Shown: positions 16,155-25,464 of the stretch, one piece after another
Numbering within the stretch: position 1 is the first letter of the stretch
Layout: every line of letters starts with the position of its first letter
DNA from: Bacteroides cutis
GTDB lineage: Bacteria; Bacteroidota; Bacteroidia; Bacteroidales; Bacteroidaceae
Length of the DNA stretch: 64,000 nt
Direction of reading: 5' to 3'
Assembly (NCBI RefSeq): GCF_900241005.1
Contig: NZ_OEST01000001.1
Span: 186,001 to 250,000, forward strand
Notes under the pieces: model-generated
What the model saw: the letters and a program-made list of their open reading frames with translations, nothing else
Told to the model about the DNA's origin: nothing
The model's database searches: none
Made by a program: the position numbers and the translations under genes

Positions 16155-17087
16155 TTAAATACAAGCAAAAATTCTCCCGATTTCTTCCTCATCCTTCCGA
16201 AGTTGCGCAATAAGTTCTTCTATCGTATCGAATTTCAGTTCGGGACGTGTACGCTGAACAAAAGAAATACGCATGGGCTGATTGTAAATATCAGCATTAA
16301 AGTGAAAAATATGCACTTCAATGCTACGGTCGGTACCATTATTCAGAGTGGGACGACAACCAATACTCAACATTCCCATATATTTTTGTCCGCCAACATG
16401 GACATATACCGCATAAACACCATCGGCAGGCACTAATTTATCGGGATTTTCCACCTGTAAGTTGGCCGTCGGATATCCTATGGTACGCCCCACACGATAG
16501 CCACCTACAACAGTACCTTCTAGAAAATAATGATACCCCAAGCAATCTGCAGCTTCCAATACATTACCTTCCAATAAAAGGTGACGGATAACTGAAGAAC
16601 TGACAGTAACCTCTTTATTAAAATATGCATGTGCCAACAGCACTTCCATCCCTAACTCACGGCCATAGCGCACATAATCATTAAATCCTTCTGTACGATT
16701 GTGTCCGAAACGATGATCGTGCCCCACAACAAGAACTTGTATTTCATATTTTTCTTTCAATACAGCCATGAATTGTTGGGCGGAAAGTTGTGCCAAACTG
16801 GGAGTAAAATCAAGCATAACGCAATAATCTATTCCTGTATCAGCCAGCAAACGTATTTTTTCTTCGCAAGTAGTCAACAGTTCTGGGTGAAAATCGGATT
16901 GCATCACTTTACGAGGATGTACCGGAAAGGTAATTACAGATGAAGCCAAGCCACGCGAAACGGCCGTCACACGCACCTGTTCTATCAAAAAACGGTGACC
17001 ACAATGCACTCCATCGAAAAAGCCGATAGTTGCTACACTTGGCTGAAGAACCTTATCCGATATTTCATCAATTAGTTGCATATTCAC
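16155..17087 (-). CDS. ribF: Bifunctional riboflavin kinase / FAD synthetase
   Basis: This 310-residue enzyme of standard length has two domains. The N-terminal FAD synthetase (adenylyltransferase) contains ATIGFFDGVHCGHRFLI and VVGHDHRFGHNRTEG. The C-terminal riboflavin kinase begins near residue 190 with VVGGYRVGRTIGYPTANLQ and continues through DGVYAVYV to SIGCRPTLNNG. It converts riboflavin to FMN and then FAD in the cytoplasm. It sits 27 bases downstream of the HAD hydrolase on the same strand and is probably the distal gene of the ATPase-HAD-ribF unit. A Cys replaces the more usual Leu in the HxGH motif, a minor variation. Confidence 0.95.
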   Translation of the reverse strand: MNMQLIDEISDKVLQPSVATIGFFDGVHCGHRFLIEQVRVTAVSRGLASSVITFPVHPRKVMQSDFHPELLTTCEEKIRLLADTGIDYCVMLDFTPSLAQLSAQQFMAVLKEKYEIQVLVVGHDHRFGHNRTEGFNDYVRYGRELGMEVLLAHAYFNKEVTVSSSVIRHLLLEGNVLEAADCLGYHYFLEGTVVGGYRVGRTIGYPTANLQVENPDKLVPADGVYAVYVHVGGQKYMGMLSIGCRPTLNNGTDRSIEVHIFHFNADIYNQPMRISFVQRTRPELKFDTIEELIAQLRKDEEEIGRIFACI

Positions 17088-17114
17088 CTACTCCATCTCA
17101 CCTATTATAACAAA

Positions 17115-17732
17115 TCATTTGAACAAATGGCTCCAATCTTCTCCGGCCTTTGGCATATAAGTAGAAATACCCAATGTTTCTGCTACACGACAATTATCAG
17201 CAGAATCGTCGATAAAAAAAGTCTCTTTAGGATCTAAACCGGCATCTTTCAACACTTTTTGGAATATCTCCGTATCGGGCTTCGCCATATTCATTTCATA
17301 GGAAAGGAATATATGTTCAAAATAATCTTCCACACGAAAAGTCTTATAAGGGAAAGCATGGCTACAAGCCCATTTCCAATGTATTTCATTGGTATTGCTC
17401 AATAGATAAACTACATAATCTTTACGCAACTCCAACAATAGTTCCAACTTATAAGTAGGTATACTCACCAGAAAACTGTTCCAAGCAGCATCTATACGTG
17501 CATCATCAATCATCTTCCCAATCTTATCACGAATAATATTCCTGAAATCGGTACTAGTCATCAAACCTTTCTCATAACTATGAAAGAAATCCTGTTGATG
17601 GCAGAAATCCAGCGTATGTTCCACATCCGCTAAACCTAATTTACGGAAACTCTCAAGACAACGCTGGCGGTCTAAATCCAATAATACACCGCCTAAATCA
17701 ATAATAAGGTTTTTAATTCCTTTTCTCTTCAT
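17115..17732 (-). CDS. HAD-superfamily hydrolase, subfamily IA (YihX-like)
   Basis: This 205-residue phosphatase-type HAD protein has motif I IIDLGGVLLDLD (second Asp replaced as often seen in this subgroup: DLGGV), a helical cap (residues about 20-85), motif II YLLSNTNEIHW, and motif III/IV MAKPDTEIF with ETFFIDDSADN. It resembles the YihX/alpha-D-glucose-1-phosphate phosphatase group, but the substrate cannot be assigned. Only three bases separate it from the upstream Ca2+ ATPase gene, so the two are co-transcribed. Confidence 0.85.
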   Translation of the reverse strand: MKRKGIKNLIIDLGGVLLDLDRQRCLESFRKLGLADVEHTLDFCHQQDFFHSYEKGLMTSTDFRNIIRDKIGKMIDDARIDAAWNSFLVSIPTYKLELLLELRKDYVVYLLSNTNEIHWKWACSHAFPYKTFRVEDYFEHIFLSYEMNMAKPDTEIFQKVLKDAGLDPKETFFIDDSADNCRVAETLGISTYMPKAGEDWSHLFK

Positions 17733-17735
17733 TTC

Positions 17736-20417
17736 TTATTTCTGAGTTAAACGCCGGATGAAACGAATTGCCTCTCCTACCCATAATACCAATGAAGTAG
17801 AGACGATGATAATTATCCAGGTAGTCAAGTCAAGTGGCACGGTACGGAACACTGCCCCACCAAACTGTACGATAACGAACTGTCCTCCTAAGATAGCAAA
17901 TATCACAAGTTCCATTCCGTATGACTTGGAGATACCTTTGAAAGCAGAATCAGAGGTTCCAAATACCCGAGCATTAAAGAGATTCCAGAATTGCAACATA
18001 ACAAAAAAGGTAAAGAATATAGTCAAGCGTTGCGGAGTCATACCACCTTCCTCATTATTAAACCAGAATAGCATTCCCATCAGTAATATAAGGAATACGG
18101 TACCCATAGAAAGGATATAATTCCTCATAGATCTGGAAATAATGAAATCCGTACTTTTACGAGGTTTCTCTTTCATCACACTTTCGCTAGGTGGGATAGA
18201 AGCTAATGCCAGAGCAGCGAATGTATCCATAATCAGGTTCACCCAAAGCATTTGCGTAACGGTCAGCGGCAAATCAGTACCGACTAACGAACCAAGCAGC
18301 ACGATAAACAATGCTACAAAATTAATAGTCAACTGGAATACAATGAAACGCTGGATATTCTTGTAAAGTGAACGTCCCCACATAACGGCTGTACCGATAC
18401 TGTTGAAAGAGTCGTCCAACAGAGTGATATCACTCGCTTCCTTGGCAACGGAAGTGCCTGTTCCCATAGAGAGCCCCACCTGGGCGTGATTCAATGCAGG
18501 AGCATCATTCGTACCATCACCAGTAACAGCTACTACCGCACCCTTTTGTTGTAACAACTGCACTAAACGCTGTTTATCAGTGGGACGGGCACGTGACATT
18601 ACTTTCAAATCCATCACTCGGTCGAGCGCTTCTTCATCGGTCAGTTCGGCAAACGCCGCACCAGTGATGCGATTACGTTCCATATCCCCCGGTTGCCACA
18701 AACCAATTTGGCGGGCAATTTCAGTTGCAGTTCCAGGAGTGTCACCGGTTACAATCTTCACCCCAATACCAGCCGACTGGCATTTGGCAACCGCTGCCGG
18801 AACATCCGGACGGATAGGATCACTAATGGCAACTACACCCAAAAATGATAAGTCATTTTTAGAAATCAGTTCTACGCAGTCCTCCGTATTCGCCTCATCC
18901 ACAATCTTAAAAGCAAAACCAAGTGTACGCATCGCCATATTCTGATAATTCAACAATTGCGTTTCTATCGTCGAACGATATTCCACCGTATCAACTTGCT
19001 TTCCGTCTAAAAGGACATTTTTACATTTACTTAAAACAATCTCCGGTGCACCCTTCACATAAAGTATGCGTTTTCCCATAAAAGAAGATTGCACCAGAGT
19101 TGCCATGAATTTCCGTTCGGTAGAGAAAGTCAGTTGGTCTATGATTTTAGCGCTTTCACGAAGTTCAAGGTAATTACGTCTCTGACTGTCGAGCCACAGC
19201 AACAAAGCCACTTCTGTAGGATTTCCTACCCCCTTGGGTTTTTCATCGGGAGCCGTTTCTTCAAGGAAGGCAGTGGAATTGACACTGATACCCTCCGCTA
19301 CTAAGTTACTGAGGTCGTCTTCACCAATTTCACCATTATTTTTCAATCCATAGAAACTCGGCTCGTATACTTGCATCAGATTTTGTGTCAATGTACCAGT
19401 CTTATCCGTACAGATAACAGTGATTGCTCCCATCGTTTCACAGGCATGCATTTTGCGTACCAGATTATTGGTAGAGAGCATACGGCGCATGTTCAGTGCC
19501 AAACTGAGCGTGACACTCATCGGCAAGCCCTCCGGAACAGCCACCACTATCAAAGTCACTGCCATCATGAAGTATTGTAGGGTTGCTTTCAAGGCAGGCA
19601 ACCATTCTTCAAAAGTATGGAGAGAGCTAAAATTATAAACCAACAATACATCCTTTATAAAGAAAATGGCAAAAGCCAGTCCCGCTACAGAGAAACCAAT
19701 TTTACCTATAAGGTTGGCAAGTTTCGTCAGCTGAATATTCAGTGGAGTAGGTTCAGTACTTTGCTCCGTACTCTGTCGTGCCACTTTTCCGATTTCCGTA
19801 GCATCACCCACACACTCTACACACATGGTGCCATGACCGTCAACCACAGTTGTTCCACGCAACACGCGATTGGAAGCATACGTAGCCTCATCATCGAAAT
19901 CGGCTTCTACAATGGTTTTGGAAACAACAGGTTCCCCTGTCAGGTTCGATTCATTGACTTGCAGAGAGATAGCTTCCAGTAGCTCACCGTCGGCAGGAAT
20001 CTCTTCACCGGTTTCGAGCACGACGATATCGCCCACCACCACATCTTTACGTGGAATTTCTTGTATATGCCCGTTACGGATAACCTTTACCAACGTCTCC
20101 TCATTCACGGCATTGAGTAAGTCGAATTTTTTATTGGCATCATATTCAAAAAAGAAACCAATACCCGTAGCAAGCAAAATAGCAGCTATAATACCTACGG
20201 TTTCAGCATATTCGTTCTCTACCACGGAAATAATCAAGGAGAAAAACGCAGCAACCAGCAGCACTCTTACTACCGGATCTTCAAATTTCTCCAGATATAG
20301 CCTCCATAAAGACGGCCGCTTGGGAGGCGTCAATAAATTTACACCATACTCAGCACGGCTCTTCCGTACCTCTTCGTCGGTTAGTCCGACACGATAATCA
20401 TCCTTTGATGCAATCAT
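17736..20417 (-). CDS. Calcium-translocating P-type ATPase (P2, PMCA-like)
   Basis: This 893-residue P-type ATPase has an N-terminal cation-ATPase domain (DEEVRKSRAEYGVNLL), an actuator loop with TGE at 160-162, and the ion-binding VPEGLP in helix M4 (294-299). The phosphorylated Asp338 lies in ICTDKTGTLTQN; the nucleotide-binding domain carries KGAPEIVL, and the hinge motif is VTGDGTNDAPALNHA. The C-terminal half carries the M5-M10 helices. The VPEGLP/M6 pattern and overall length fit P2-type Ca2+ export pumps, though Mg2+ or other divalent export is not excluded. A -7 element on the minus strand is at 20453-20446 (TATTTTTG). Confidence 0.9.
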   Translation of the reverse strand: MIASKDDYRVGLTDEEVRKSRAEYGVNLLTPPKRPSLWRLYLEKFEDPVVRVLLVAAFFSLIISVVENEYAETVGIIAAILLATGIGFFFEYDANKKFDLLNAVNEETLVKVIRNGHIQEIPRKDVVVGDIVVLETGEEIPADGELLEAISLQVNESNLTGEPVVSKTIVEADFDDEATYASNRVLRGTTVVDGHGTMCVECVGDATEIGKVARQSTEQSTEPTPLNIQLTKLANLIGKIGFSVAGLAFAIFFIKDVLLVYNFSSLHTFEEWLPALKATLQYFMMAVTLIVVAVPEGLPMSVTLSLALNMRRMLSTNNLVRKMHACETMGAITVICTDKTGTLTQNLMQVYEPSFYGLKNNGEIGEDDLSNLVAEGISVNSTAFLEETAPDEKPKGVGNPTEVALLLWLDSQRRNYLELRESAKIIDQLTFSTERKFMATLVQSSFMGKRILYVKGAPEIVLSKCKNVLLDGKQVDTVEYRSTIETQLLNYQNMAMRTLGFAFKIVDEANTEDCVELISKNDLSFLGVVAISDPIRPDVPAAVAKCQSAGIGVKIVTGDTPGTATEIARQIGLWQPGDMERNRITGAAFAELTDEEALDRVMDLKVMSRARPTDKQRLVQLLQQKGAVVAVTGDGTNDAPALNHAQVGLSMGTGTSVAKEASDITLLDDSFNSIGTAVMWGRSLYKNIQRFIVFQLTINFVALFIVLLGSLVGTDLPLTVTQMLWVNLIMDTFAALALASIPPSESVMKEKPRKSTDFIISRSMRNYILSMGTVFLILLMGMLFWFNNEEGGMTPQRLTIFFTFFVMLQFWNLFNARVFGTSDSAFKGISKSYGMELVIFAILGGQFVIVQFGGAVFRTVPLDLTTWIIIIVSTSLVLWVGEAIRFIRRLTQK

Positions 20418-20543
20418 GCAAGTCTTTAGGTTTAATTTTGAAACGCAAAAATACGATAATAATCCGGTATATGGCGAGTTATTAAATCTTTTTATAAGTT
20501 TGTGATATCAGTCCTTTTCCCAATACAAGCTTAAGACTTACTT

Positions 20544-21668
20544 TCAATTTCCAGGTAATGTGAACCAAAATGTGGAACCTACACCCACTTCAGACTCTAC
20601 CCCTATTTCACCACCCAATTTATGAACAATAGTCTGACAAATGGAAAGCCCGAGACCTGTACCCTTCTTCTCCCGTTCCAATTTCACAAAGCGGTCGAAT
20701 ATTTGTCCCAATTTTTCTTTGGCAATACCGGTTCCAGTGTCTTTCACATAAAAGTACAGACCATCTCCGTTGGGTTTACATCCCAACGTGATACTCCCTT
20801 GTGAAGTAAACTTCATGGCATTTGTCATAAAATTAGAGAGGACTTGTGCTATTCTGTTACGATCTGTATGTATAAAATATTGTTCACAGGATACTTCGCG
20901 AATTACTTTCACCGAAATACCTTGTTCAAACAGTCTCATACGGAACAGTTGTTCCAAATCAGACATAAGCTGATTAATATCTACGTCCGAAAATACAAAT
21001 TCCAATGTTCCGGCCTCAATCTTAGAGAGATCCAATATATCTGCTATCAATTGTTGCAACAGCTCATTATTGGTACGTACTATTTCCATATATTGCCGTT
21101 TCTCCTCATCAGTAGTTGCAGAAGACAATAGTTCAGAGAAACCGACAATCGCATTCAATGGAGTACGAATTTCATGACTCATGTTCGCCAGAAAAACGGA
21201 CTTGGACTTATCGGCTTTTTCTGCCTTTTTTCTAGCCTGATTCAACTCCGTTTCCACACGCTTCAGATGAGTGATATCATGCACGGTGATTACCATACTC
21301 TCCTCTCCCTCAATCAACATATATTCACCTGAAATATGTACCTTACACTCCTCTGCAGCACCATTACCTTTCCTGACATTCAGTACCGTATCCAGATCAA
21401 TAAAATTATGCTTGGTACGAAAAGCATCTTCTATTGCATTCCTCACAGGACAATGATTACATAAACTATGAGTACCACATCCACCGGGAGCAGACAGAGC
21501 ATTGGTACATTGCAACAGATCACCGACACGTTGTGACTTTACAGGTTTTACAGCTCCCGTTATGTCATAATAATTAGTATAAAACACGGTAAGATCACGT
21601 TTTATCAATAAGACATAAGCATGAATATTCCGCATAATTGCCTGAAATAATTCATCGGTCATCTTCAT
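20544..21668 (-). CDS. PAS-domain sensor histidine kinase with a four-Cys cluster
   Basis: This 374-residue soluble kinase has no membrane segment. A PAS-like sensor (residues 1-140) contains Cys54, Cys64, Cys70 and Cys73 in the pattern C-x9-C-x5-C-x2-C ([21 protein letters not shown]). A linker coiled coil follows, then a HisKA domain with His165 ([17 protein letters not shown]), the N box [14 protein letters not shown], the G1 box [20 protein letters not shown] and the G2 box GTGLGLSIC. It is therefore catalytically complete, but no response regulator is adjacent. The Cys cluster suggests metal, Fe-S or redox sensing (inference). It is divergent from a rubredoxin gene 110 bases away. Confidence 0.88.
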   Translation of the reverse strand: MKMTDELFQAIMRNIHAYVLLIKRDLTVFYTNYYDITGAVKPVKSQRVGDLLQCTNALSAPGGCGTHSLCNHCPVRNAIEDAFRTKHNFIDLDTVLNVRKGNGAAEECKVHISGEYMLIEGEESMVITVHDITHLKRVETELNQARKKAEKADKSKSVFLANMSHEIRTPLNAIVGFSELLSSATTDEEKRQYMEIVRTNNELLQQLIADILDLSKIEAGTLEFVFSDVDINQLMSDLEQLFRMRLFEQGISVKVIREVSCEQYFIHTDRNRIAQVLSNFMTNAMKFTSQGSITLGCKPNGDGLYFYVKDTGTGIAKEKLGQIFDRFVKLEREKKGTGLGLSICQTIVHKLGGEIGVESEVGVGSTFWFTLPGN

Positions 21669-21696
21669 AAAGATATATTTTTAAGTAATATGACAA

Positions 21697-21704
21697 CAAA
21701 GTTA
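21697..21704 (-). promoter_or_regulatory. -7 element of the PAS histidine kinase gene
   Basis: The minus strand reads TAACTTTG here, a perfect TAnnTTTG. TTTG copies lie 16 and 23 bases further upstream, neither at ideal spacing. The expected start is about 25 bases before the ATG. Confidence 0.4.
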
Positions 21705-21778
21705 TCTTTTTCCGCCTACACAAAAAACAAAAAGGCAAAATTATTTGTTCTTACTTAAAGAACTTAAAAAAGAACGTT

Positions 21779-21940
21779 ATGGAAAAGTACATTTGCACCG
21801 TTTGCGAATATGTTTATGACCCGGAAAAGGGTGACCCCGAGAATGGTATCGAACCAGGAACAGCCTTTGAGGACATTCCTGATGATTGGGTTTGCCCACT
21901 GTGCGGAGTAGGCAAAGAAGAGTTTGAGAAAGCGTCTTAA
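21779..21940 (+). CDS. Rubredoxin
   Basis: This 53-residue protein is a canonical rubredoxin. One iron is bound by Cys6, Cys9, Cys39 and Cys42 in [16 protein letters not shown] and [14 protein letters not shown]. In anaerobes it carries single electrons to rubrerythrin, superoxide reductase or other peroxide-defence enzymes. It has no signal peptide, so it is cytoplasmic. An inverted repeat, GTTCTT-N5-AAGAAC (21747-21763), lies just upstream. Its stop codon overlaps the stop of the convergent Na/Pi transporter, and the last four codons form half of a perfect palindrome. Confidence 0.97.
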   Translation: MEKYICTVCEYVYDPEKGDPENGIEPGTAFEDIPDDWVCPLCGVGKEEFEKAS

Positions 21941-21953
21941 GACGCTTTCTTTT
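21929..21953. terminator. Bidirectional palindromic terminator inside two coding ends
   Basis: AAAGCGTCTTAAGACGCTTT (21929-21948) is a perfect 20-bp palindrome containing the stop codons of both convergent genes: TAA at 21938-21940 on plus, TAA at 21939-21937 on minus. On the plus side it is followed by CTTTTCTTTTA, a reasonable U-tract. On the minus side the following sequence is CTCAAACTC, so termination there should be weaker. Confidence 0.7.
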
Positions 21954-23634
21954 CTTTTATATCGCAGCTGGCTTCCACTACATTTACTACGTAATCACCA
22001 AGCTTCTCACATTCCGCAATGATATCCATGTAATAAACACCCATCTGATAATCATATTCCTTATTATTTACATCAAGGATATTCTGATTTTTCAACTGAT
22101 TACGGTAATTATTGATTTCATTTTCTATGTTGAACGATTTGTTCACGTCAATACTTTGATGTTCGGTACGTTCCACTACCACAATCATTTGGGCAAGCGC
22201 ATCATCCGTCAACTTCATCATAAAATGAACATGTTCATATTGCTTTTCCGTAAAGTCCTGATTGGTCTGGCGTTTACGGTTAATAGTACGTGCCAAATTA
22301 TAACAGCTATCACCAATACTTTCTATTTCAGTCACTTCACGAAGCATAGCACGTATCTGCAATTTACTTTCCGAACTCAAACGTCCTTCGGACACTTGGT
22401 TTAGATAATTAGCAATTTCCAATTCCATGCTGTCACTTATATTCTCATACTTCTCTACACGACTGAACAACTTATTAAAATCATCATCTTTTTCCGTATG
22501 CAGCAAATCTTGCACCATTCTGAACATACGGTGAGTGCGCTCGGCAAAAAGATGGATTTCCTTACTGGCCTGCACTATGGACAGCTCGGCCGTAGAAAGC
22601 ATACCACCTGAGATAAAACGCAAACGGTATTCCTCATCCTGCTCTTTCATAGGAATGATGGCACAAACCGTACGTTCTATAAGTTTCACGAACCAAATCA
22701 ATATCAACACATTACAGATATTAAAACAAGTATGGAACGCAGATAATTTAAAAGATACCGCTACAGCCGGATCCTTAGCACCCATCATATTGTCTATAAG
22801 CCACGACACACCTTCTGTAAAAGGCTTGAATAGACACAACACCCATATCACACCAAACACATTGAACACTAAATGAGCCAAAGCAGCTCGCCGCGCCTGG
22901 GTATTACCGGTCAATGCCGCAAGGTTGGCCGTAATGGTAGTACCGATATTTTCTCCTAAAACCAATGCCGCCCCCAACTCAAAACTAATCCAGCCATTAG
23001 CACACATAATAAGTGTAATGGCCATCGTGGCGGCAGAGGCTTGCACAATCATTGTCAGGATCGTACCAATGACCACAAACAACAAAATAGACAGATAACC
23101 CATATCCGTATAATCCTGTACAAAAGCCAACATATCAGGATTATGTCTCAGATCGGGCGCATTTGCCTGCAACAGGGAAAGTCCCATGAAAAGAAAAGAG
23201 AAACCGAAAATAAACTCCCCGATAGACTTACGCGAACTCTTCTGAGAAAACATCAGAGGAATGCCGAACGCAAGAAGTGGAAGGGCAAAAGCAGCAATAT
23301 CCACTTTGAAACCCAAAGCTGAAATAATCCATGCCGTGACAGTAGTACCGATATTGGCACCCATAATTACGCCGATAGACTGAGAAAGGGTCAGAAGGCC
23401 TGCATTCACAAAACTCACCACCATCACCGTGGTAGCCGAAGAAGATTGGATCAACGCCGTAATCAACACGCCTGTCAACACACCTGTCACTCTGTTGGTT
23501 GTCATTGCAGTCAATATCTTCCGCAAGCGGTCGCCAGCAAACTTTTGAAGTCCTTCGCTCATAATTTTCATTCCGTAAAGGAACAAGGCCAATGAGCCAA
23601 GCAACTTTAAAAAATCATAAAAAGAGTATTCCAT
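21937..23634 (-). CDS. Na+/phosphate cotransporter family protein with PhoU-like tail
   Basis: This 565-residue protein has two inverted Na/Pi repeats in the membrane half. The signature [19 protein letters not shown] is at about residues 62-80, and its counterpart [19 protein letters not shown] is near 195. A cytoplasmic PhoU-like helical domain follows from about residue 350 ([17 protein letters not shown]...[17 protein letters not shown]). Proteins of this NptA/YjbB type move phosphate coupled to Na+, and the PhoU domain probably gates it. It ends KKAS with a stop overlapping the rubredoxin stop. Confidence 0.9.
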   Translation of the reverse strand: MEYSFYDFLKLLGSLALFLYGMKIMSEGLQKFAGDRLRKILTAMTTNRVTGVLTGVLITALIQSSSATTVMVVSFVNAGLLTLSQSIGVIMGANIGTTVTAWIISALGFKVDIAAFALPLLAFGIPLMFSQKSSRKSIGEFIFGFSFLFMGLSLLQANAPDLRHNPDMLAFVQDYTDMGYLSILLFVVIGTILTMIVQASAATMAITLIMCANGWISFELGAALVLGENIGTTITANLAALTGNTQARRAALAHLVFNVFGVIWVLCLFKPFTEGVSWLIDNMMGAKDPAVAVSFKLSAFHTCFNICNVLILIWFVKLIERTVCAIIPMKEQDEEYRLRFISGGMLSTAELSIVQASKEIHLFAERTHRMFRMVQDLLHTEKDDDFNKLFSRVEKYENISDSMELEIANYLNQVSEGRLSSESKLQIRAMLREVTEIESIGDSCYNLARTINRKRQTNQDFTEKQYEHVHFMMKLTDDALAQMIVVVERTEHQSIDVNKSFNIENEINNYRNQLKNQNILDVNNKEYDYQMGVYYMDIIAECEKLGDYVVNVVEASCDIKEKKAS

Positions 23635-23656
23635 CTCTAATTAATTAAAGGGTTTC

Positions 23657-23688
23657 TTTGTGTCATTTGTTATTATGCTCTATATTTA
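23657..23688 (+). promoter_or_regulatory. Promoter of the nucleoside kinase gene
   Basis: TTTG (23657-23660), a 20-base spacer, then TATATTTA (23681-23688, 7/8 match to TAnnTTTG). The start near 23695 rules out the ATG at 23658 and supports ATG 23718. Confidence 0.55.
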
Positions 23689-23717
23689 ACGTGCTAATCA
23701 CCTCAAAAAAAGACATC

Positions 23718-25391
23718 ATGAAACACATGTTACAAATTTGTTGCAAAAATAATAATATTTCTAAAGAATTCCCTATTGGAAGTTCACTTTTGGATATTTA
23801 TTACGGTTTTAATCTAAATTTCCCCTATCCGGTTGTCAGTGCCAAAGTAAACAACCGTTCCGAAGGACTAAATTTCCGGGTATACAATAATAAGGATGTA
23901 GAATTTTTGGACATACGCGACTCTTCAGGTATACGTACATATGTCCGCTCTCTTTGTTTTATATTATACAAGGCCGTCAACGAGCTATTTCCTGAAGGAA
24001 AACTATTTGTGGAACATCCTGTATCCAAAGGTTATTTCTGCAACCTGCGCATCGGGCGCCCTATCGAGCTGGAAGATGTAACCGCCATTAAGAAACGAAT
24101 GCAGGAAATTATAGCCGAAAACATCCCTTTTCACCGTATTGAATGCCACACTACCGAGGCTGTACGCGTCTTTAGTGAACGGGGCATGAACGATAAAGTA
24201 AAATTGTTGGAAACTTCCGGTTCCTTATATACCTATTATTATACTTTGGGAGATACCGTAGACTATTATTATGGGAACCTGCTTCCAAGCACCGGATTTA
24301 TCAACCTGTTCGATATCGTAAAATATTACGATGGCCTGCTCCTTCGTATTCCCAATAAAGAGAACCCTACTGTACTGGAAGAAGTGGTGAAACAAGAAAA
24401 AATGCTTGATGTGTTTAAAGAACATCTACGTTGGAATTACATTATGGGATTGAGTAATGTAGGCGATTTTAACCTGGCTTGCGAAGAAGGACATGCCACC
24501 GATCTTATCAATGTCGCAGAAGCCCTACAAGAAAAAAAAATAGCCCAGATAGCCGATGAGATTTATCACCGGGGAGAAAATGGGAACCGTGTAAAGCTTG
24601 TCCTCATATCAGGTCCTTCCTCCTCGGGGAAAACAACTTTCAGCAAACGGCTTTCTGTACAATTAATGACCAACGGACTGCGTCCATACCCCATTTCTCT
24701 GGATAATTACTTTGTAGACCGTGAAGAAACTCCACGAGACGAAAATGGTAATTATGACTACGAATCGCTGTATGCACTCGATCTTGAGTTGTTCAATAAC
24801 CAACTACAGGCATTGCTCCGTGGTGAAGAAGTAGAATTACCTCGTTTTAATTTCACCATCGGCAAAAAAGAATACAAGGGAGATAAATTACGCATTGACG
24901 AACATACTATTCTGATATTAGAGGGTATCCATGCCCTAAATCCAGAACTGACACCGCAAATTCCCGCTGAGAACAAATATAAGATATATGTTTCCGCCCT
25001 AACAACAATTTCACTGGACGATCACAACTGGATACCGACTACGGACAACCGTCTGTTGCGCCGCATTATTCGTGATTTCAATTATCGCGGTTATTCTGCC
25101 CAAGAAACGATTTCACGTTGGCCCAGTGTACGCTCAGGCGAGGATAAATGGATATTCCCTTATCAGGAGAATGCCGACGTCATGTTCAATTCCGCATTAC
25201 TATTTGAATTCGCCGTACTTCGTTGCCATGCCGAACCCATTCTCACCAGCGTACCACGTAACTGCCCCGAATATGCAGAAGCTTACCGGTTAATGAAGTT
25301 CATTAAATACTTTACACCCGTACAAGATAAAGAAATTCCTCCGACCTCATTACTCAGGGAATTTTTAGGAGGAAGTAGCTTTAAATACTAA
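23718..25391 (+). CDS. Uridine-kinase-like nucleoside kinase with N-terminal TGS-type extension
   Basis: This 557-residue protein has an N-terminal part (residues 1-60, LLDIYYGFNLNFPYPVVSAKVNN) that looks like a ubiquitin-like TGS/threonyl-tRNA-synthetase N2 module and continues through HRIECHTTEAVRVFSERGM. A PRK/uridine-kinase P-loop domain starts near 290 with Walker A GPSSSGKTTFSKRL (299-308 core). SLDNYFVDREETPRDENGNYDYESLYALD and LEGIHALNPELT complete the kinase signature. This fusion is common in Bacteroidetes and Firmicutes and is usually annotated as nucleoside kinase; the true substrate is not established. ATG 23718 is chosen because a promoter overlaps the upstream ATG. Confidence 0.85.
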   Translation: MKHMLQICCKNNNISKEFPIGSSLLDIYYGFNLNFPYPVVSAKVNNRSEGLNFRVYNNKDVEFLDIRDSSGIRTYVRSLCFILYKAVNELFPEGKLFVEHPVSKGYFCNLRIGRPIELEDVTAIKKRMQEIIAENIPFHRIECHTTEAVRVFSERGMNDKVKLLETSGSLYTYYYTLGDTVDYYYGNLLPSTGFINLFDIVKYYDGLLLRIPNKENPTVLEEVVKQEKMLDVFKEHLRWNYIMGLSNVGDFNLACEEGHATDLINVAEALQEKKIAQIADEIYHRGENGNRVKLVLISGPSSSGKTTFSKRLSVQLMTNGLRPYPISLDNYFVDREETPRDENGNYDYESLYALDLELFNNQLQALLRGEEVELPRFNFTIGKKEYKGDKLRIDEHTILILEGIHALNPELTPQIPAENKYKIYVSALTTISLDDHNWIPTTDNRLLRRIIRDFNYRGYSAQETISRWPSVRSGEDKWIFPYQENADVMFNSALLFEFAVLRCHAEPILTSVPRNCPEYAEAYRLMKFIKYFTPVQDKEIPPTSLLREFLGGSSFKY

Positions 25392-25405
25392 AAATAGCCC
25401 TCTTT

Positions 25406-25438
25406 CTTGTATAATCAGAAAGAATGTTTTTACCTTTG
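25406..25438 (+). promoter_or_regulatory. Promoter of the TPR sensor gene
   Basis: CTTG (25406-25409), a 21-base spacer, then a perfect TACCTTTG -7 element (25431-25438). The start codon follows 26 bases later. Confidence 0.5.
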
Positions 25439-25464
25439 TATACAAAACAAACAGAAATTACATA

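Noticed and set aside
19870..20397. A 175-codon plus-strand Ser/Thr-rich frame over the P-type ATPase
   Set aside because: It lies within the actuator and N-terminal coding region of the ATPase; low-complexity antisense translation.
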